Shown here: positions 43,325 through 44,420 of the stretch, in pieces | How the letters are laid out: each line of letters starts with the position of its first letter | How positions within the stretch are numbered: position 1 is the stretch's first letter | Source: Rhodospirillaceae bacterium | Lineage (GTDB): Bacteria; Pseudomonadota; Alphaproteobacteria; Rhodospirillales; Rhodospirillaceae | Direction of reading: 5' to 3' | NCBI GenBank assembly: GCA_009693785.1 | Contig: SHWP01000026.1 | Coordinates: 1-44,420, forward strand | DNA length: 44,420 nt | The notes under the pieces: model-generated | What the model saw: only the letters and a program-made list of their open reading frames with translations | Databases searched by the model: none | Told to the model about the DNA's origin: nothing | Position numbers and translations under genes: made by a program

Positions 43325-44373
43325 TCCTCCGCAAGATGAATCTCTTTCGATTCTTCCCTGTTCGGTTTCTTTCGGTAGTCGTTTGTCTCGCCTTCATATC
43401 GGCTTGTGCACCAGTCATTGCCCCGCCCGGGCAACAGCCCTCGGAGCCGAGGCTGAATGGCGAGGTTTTTGTCACATCAGACGGGTTATCGCTTCCGGTT
43501 CGTCGATGGCTGCCAGACCAGCCGCCCAAAGCGGTTGTGTTGGCACTCCACGGATTTAACGATTACGCGAAGGCATTCGATAAAATTCCAGCCAACACGC
43601 TTGGCACTGGCCCGTTTCTCGCCAGCCAGGGCTTCGTGGTCTATGCCTATGATCAGCGAGGCTTCGGGCGCGCCCCCAATGTTGGGTTGTGGCCCGGCGA
43701 GGCGGCGTTGATTGGTGACTTCCGAGACTTTGCACGCGTGCTTCGCCGCGCCCACCCCAATATTCCTGTGTATGCGCTGGGCGAAAGTATGGGTGGCGCA
43801 GTGATTATGGCTGCTGTGGCTGATGCGCAGCTCCCGCTTGTCGACGGAATCGTGTTGGCTGCTCCGGCAGTTTGGGCGCGATCGACCATGCCGTTTTATT
43901 ACCGCGTGGCATTGTGGTTGGGGGCTCGTCTTGCGCCTGGCTTAAAACCAAGCGGGCGTAGCCTGGGACGGCAAGCAAGCGACAACATCGATCTGCTACG
44001 CGATAATGCCCGCGATCCACTTTTCATTAAGAACACGCGGCTTGATGCCATTTATGGAATCAGCAATTTGATGGACGCTGCGCTCGAAAGCGCACCCAAG
44101 CTCGATATTCCAACGCTCTACTTGTATGGGCAGAATGACCAAATCATCCCAAAAGCGCCAACTCTGCAGGCCGTGAAGGCGTTTCCAAATCAAGGCGATC
44201 AACTCCGTCTCATCTATTACCCCAAAGGCTGGCACATCGTTTTGCGGGACAAACAGGCCCAAACGGTGCTGGGCGACGTGGCGGCGTTTCTTGATGCCCC
44301 CAAGGGGGCGTTACCTTCGGGTGCGGACAAGGATGCCCTGGCTCGCATGAGCGCCGCCCTGGCCTCGGAATAG
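43321..44373 (+). CDS. Lipoprotein alpha/beta hydrolase (lysophospholipase-like)
   Basis: A 350-residue protein with a bacterial lipoprotein signal: a basic start, a hydrophobic stretch, and lipobox ISAC with lipidation at Cys29. The hydrolase fold has 'LALHGFNDYAKAF' (oxyanion region), 'VYAYDQRGFGRAPN', nucleophile Ser in GESMGGAV, the acid in LYGQNDQII and the His in KGWHIVLRD. This places it near monoacylglycerol lipases and lysophospholipases; the substrate is not known. Its ATG overlaps the ABC ATPase stop by four bases, so both come from one transcript. Confidence 0.9.
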   Translation: MILRKMNLFRFFPVRFLSVVVCLAFISACAPVIAPPGQQPSEPRLNGEVFVTSDGLSLPVRRWLPDQPPKAVVLALHGFNDYAKAFDKIPANTLGTGPFLASQGFVVYAYDQRGFGRAPNVGLWPGEAALIGDFRDFARVLRRAHPNIPVYALGESMGGAVIMAAVADAQLPLVDGIVLAAPAVWARSTMPFYYRVALWLGARLAPGLKPSGRSLGRQASDNIDLLRDNARDPLFIKNTRLDAIYGISNLMDAALESAPKLDIPTLYLYGQNDQIIPKAPTLQAVKAFPNQGDQLRLIYYPKGWHIVLRDKQAQTVLGDVAAFLDAPKGALPSGADKDALARMSAALASE

Positions 44374-44420
44374 GCCATTCTTGCGACATCCCAGCCCAAT
44401 TGTTCTCAGGGCCTTGATGG

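Noticed and set aside
1..44420. CRISPR array, prophage, transposase or integrase
   Set aside because: No regularly spaced repeats with unique spacers, and no gene with phage or recombinase motifs; the tRNA-Ala at the edge has no neighbouring integrase.

Overview
The window is a compact stretch of alphaproteobacterial chromosome. The evidence is: a tRNA-Ala beside the FYDLN/aroA/cmk/rpsA/ihfB block; a trpFBA-accD-folC block; the order trxA, addA, addB, nucleotidyltransferase, sugar kinase, tsaE, PAS protein, ahcY; and the regulatory phosphotransferase cluster joined to a ChvG/ChvI-type two-component system. These orders are familiar from Rhizobiales and Rhodospirillales, often near the replication origin. 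I cannot fix the order or family from sequence alone. No phage, transposase, CRISPR array or rRNA is visible. Almost every gene is a housekeeping gene, and no stretch longer than 300 bases lacks a gene.

Left part (1-11.7 kb): tRNA-Ala(GGC) and a zinc-ribbon FYDLN protein lie on the minus strand. Divergent from them, on the plus strand, are aroA-cmk, rpsA with its own terminator, ihfB, a LapA-domain membrane protein, pyrF, trpF, trpB, trpA, accD and folC. This set covers the shikimate pathway, nucleotides, translation, nucleoid structure, tryptophan, fatty acid and folate synthesis. A decayed inverted repeat sits just before folC.

Middle (11.7-14.0 kb): a convergent gap after folC holds a terminator, a cluster of palindromes built on a CATACCG box, and a perfect ParB-type parS site. 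Next to it are a small membrane protein of unknown function and a methyltransferase of the PKMT-like 'regulatory domain' family. This is the least ordinary part of the window.

Right-middle (14.0-34.9 kb, all minus strand): trxA, a Rieske oxygenase, the addAB recombination nuclease, a likely MurNAc recycling pair (amgK, murU), tsaE, a PAS protein with a clearly degenerate histidine-kinase core, and ahcY. Upstream of these lie EI, HPr, EIIA(Man), RapZ, short HPr kinase, ChvG-like sensor and ChvI-like regulator. This is a signalling phosphotransferase chain: no sugar permease (EIIB/EIIC) is present, and the HPr kinase and two-component system are read in the same direction.

Right end (34.9-44.4 kb): a DASS-family anion/dicarboxylate transporter diverges from chvI. 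It is followed on the minus strand by a TPR protein, a double VOC-domain protein, DNA polymerase I and a small CHCC zinc-finger protein. Last on the plus strand are an ABC ATPase without its permease and an overlapping lipoprotein alpha/beta hydrolase.

I did not find a clearly new multi-gene system. The best leads are the parS/palindrome island, the DivL-like pseudokinase without His or Tyr at the phospho-site, and the ABC ATPase coupled to a lipoprotein hydrolase.
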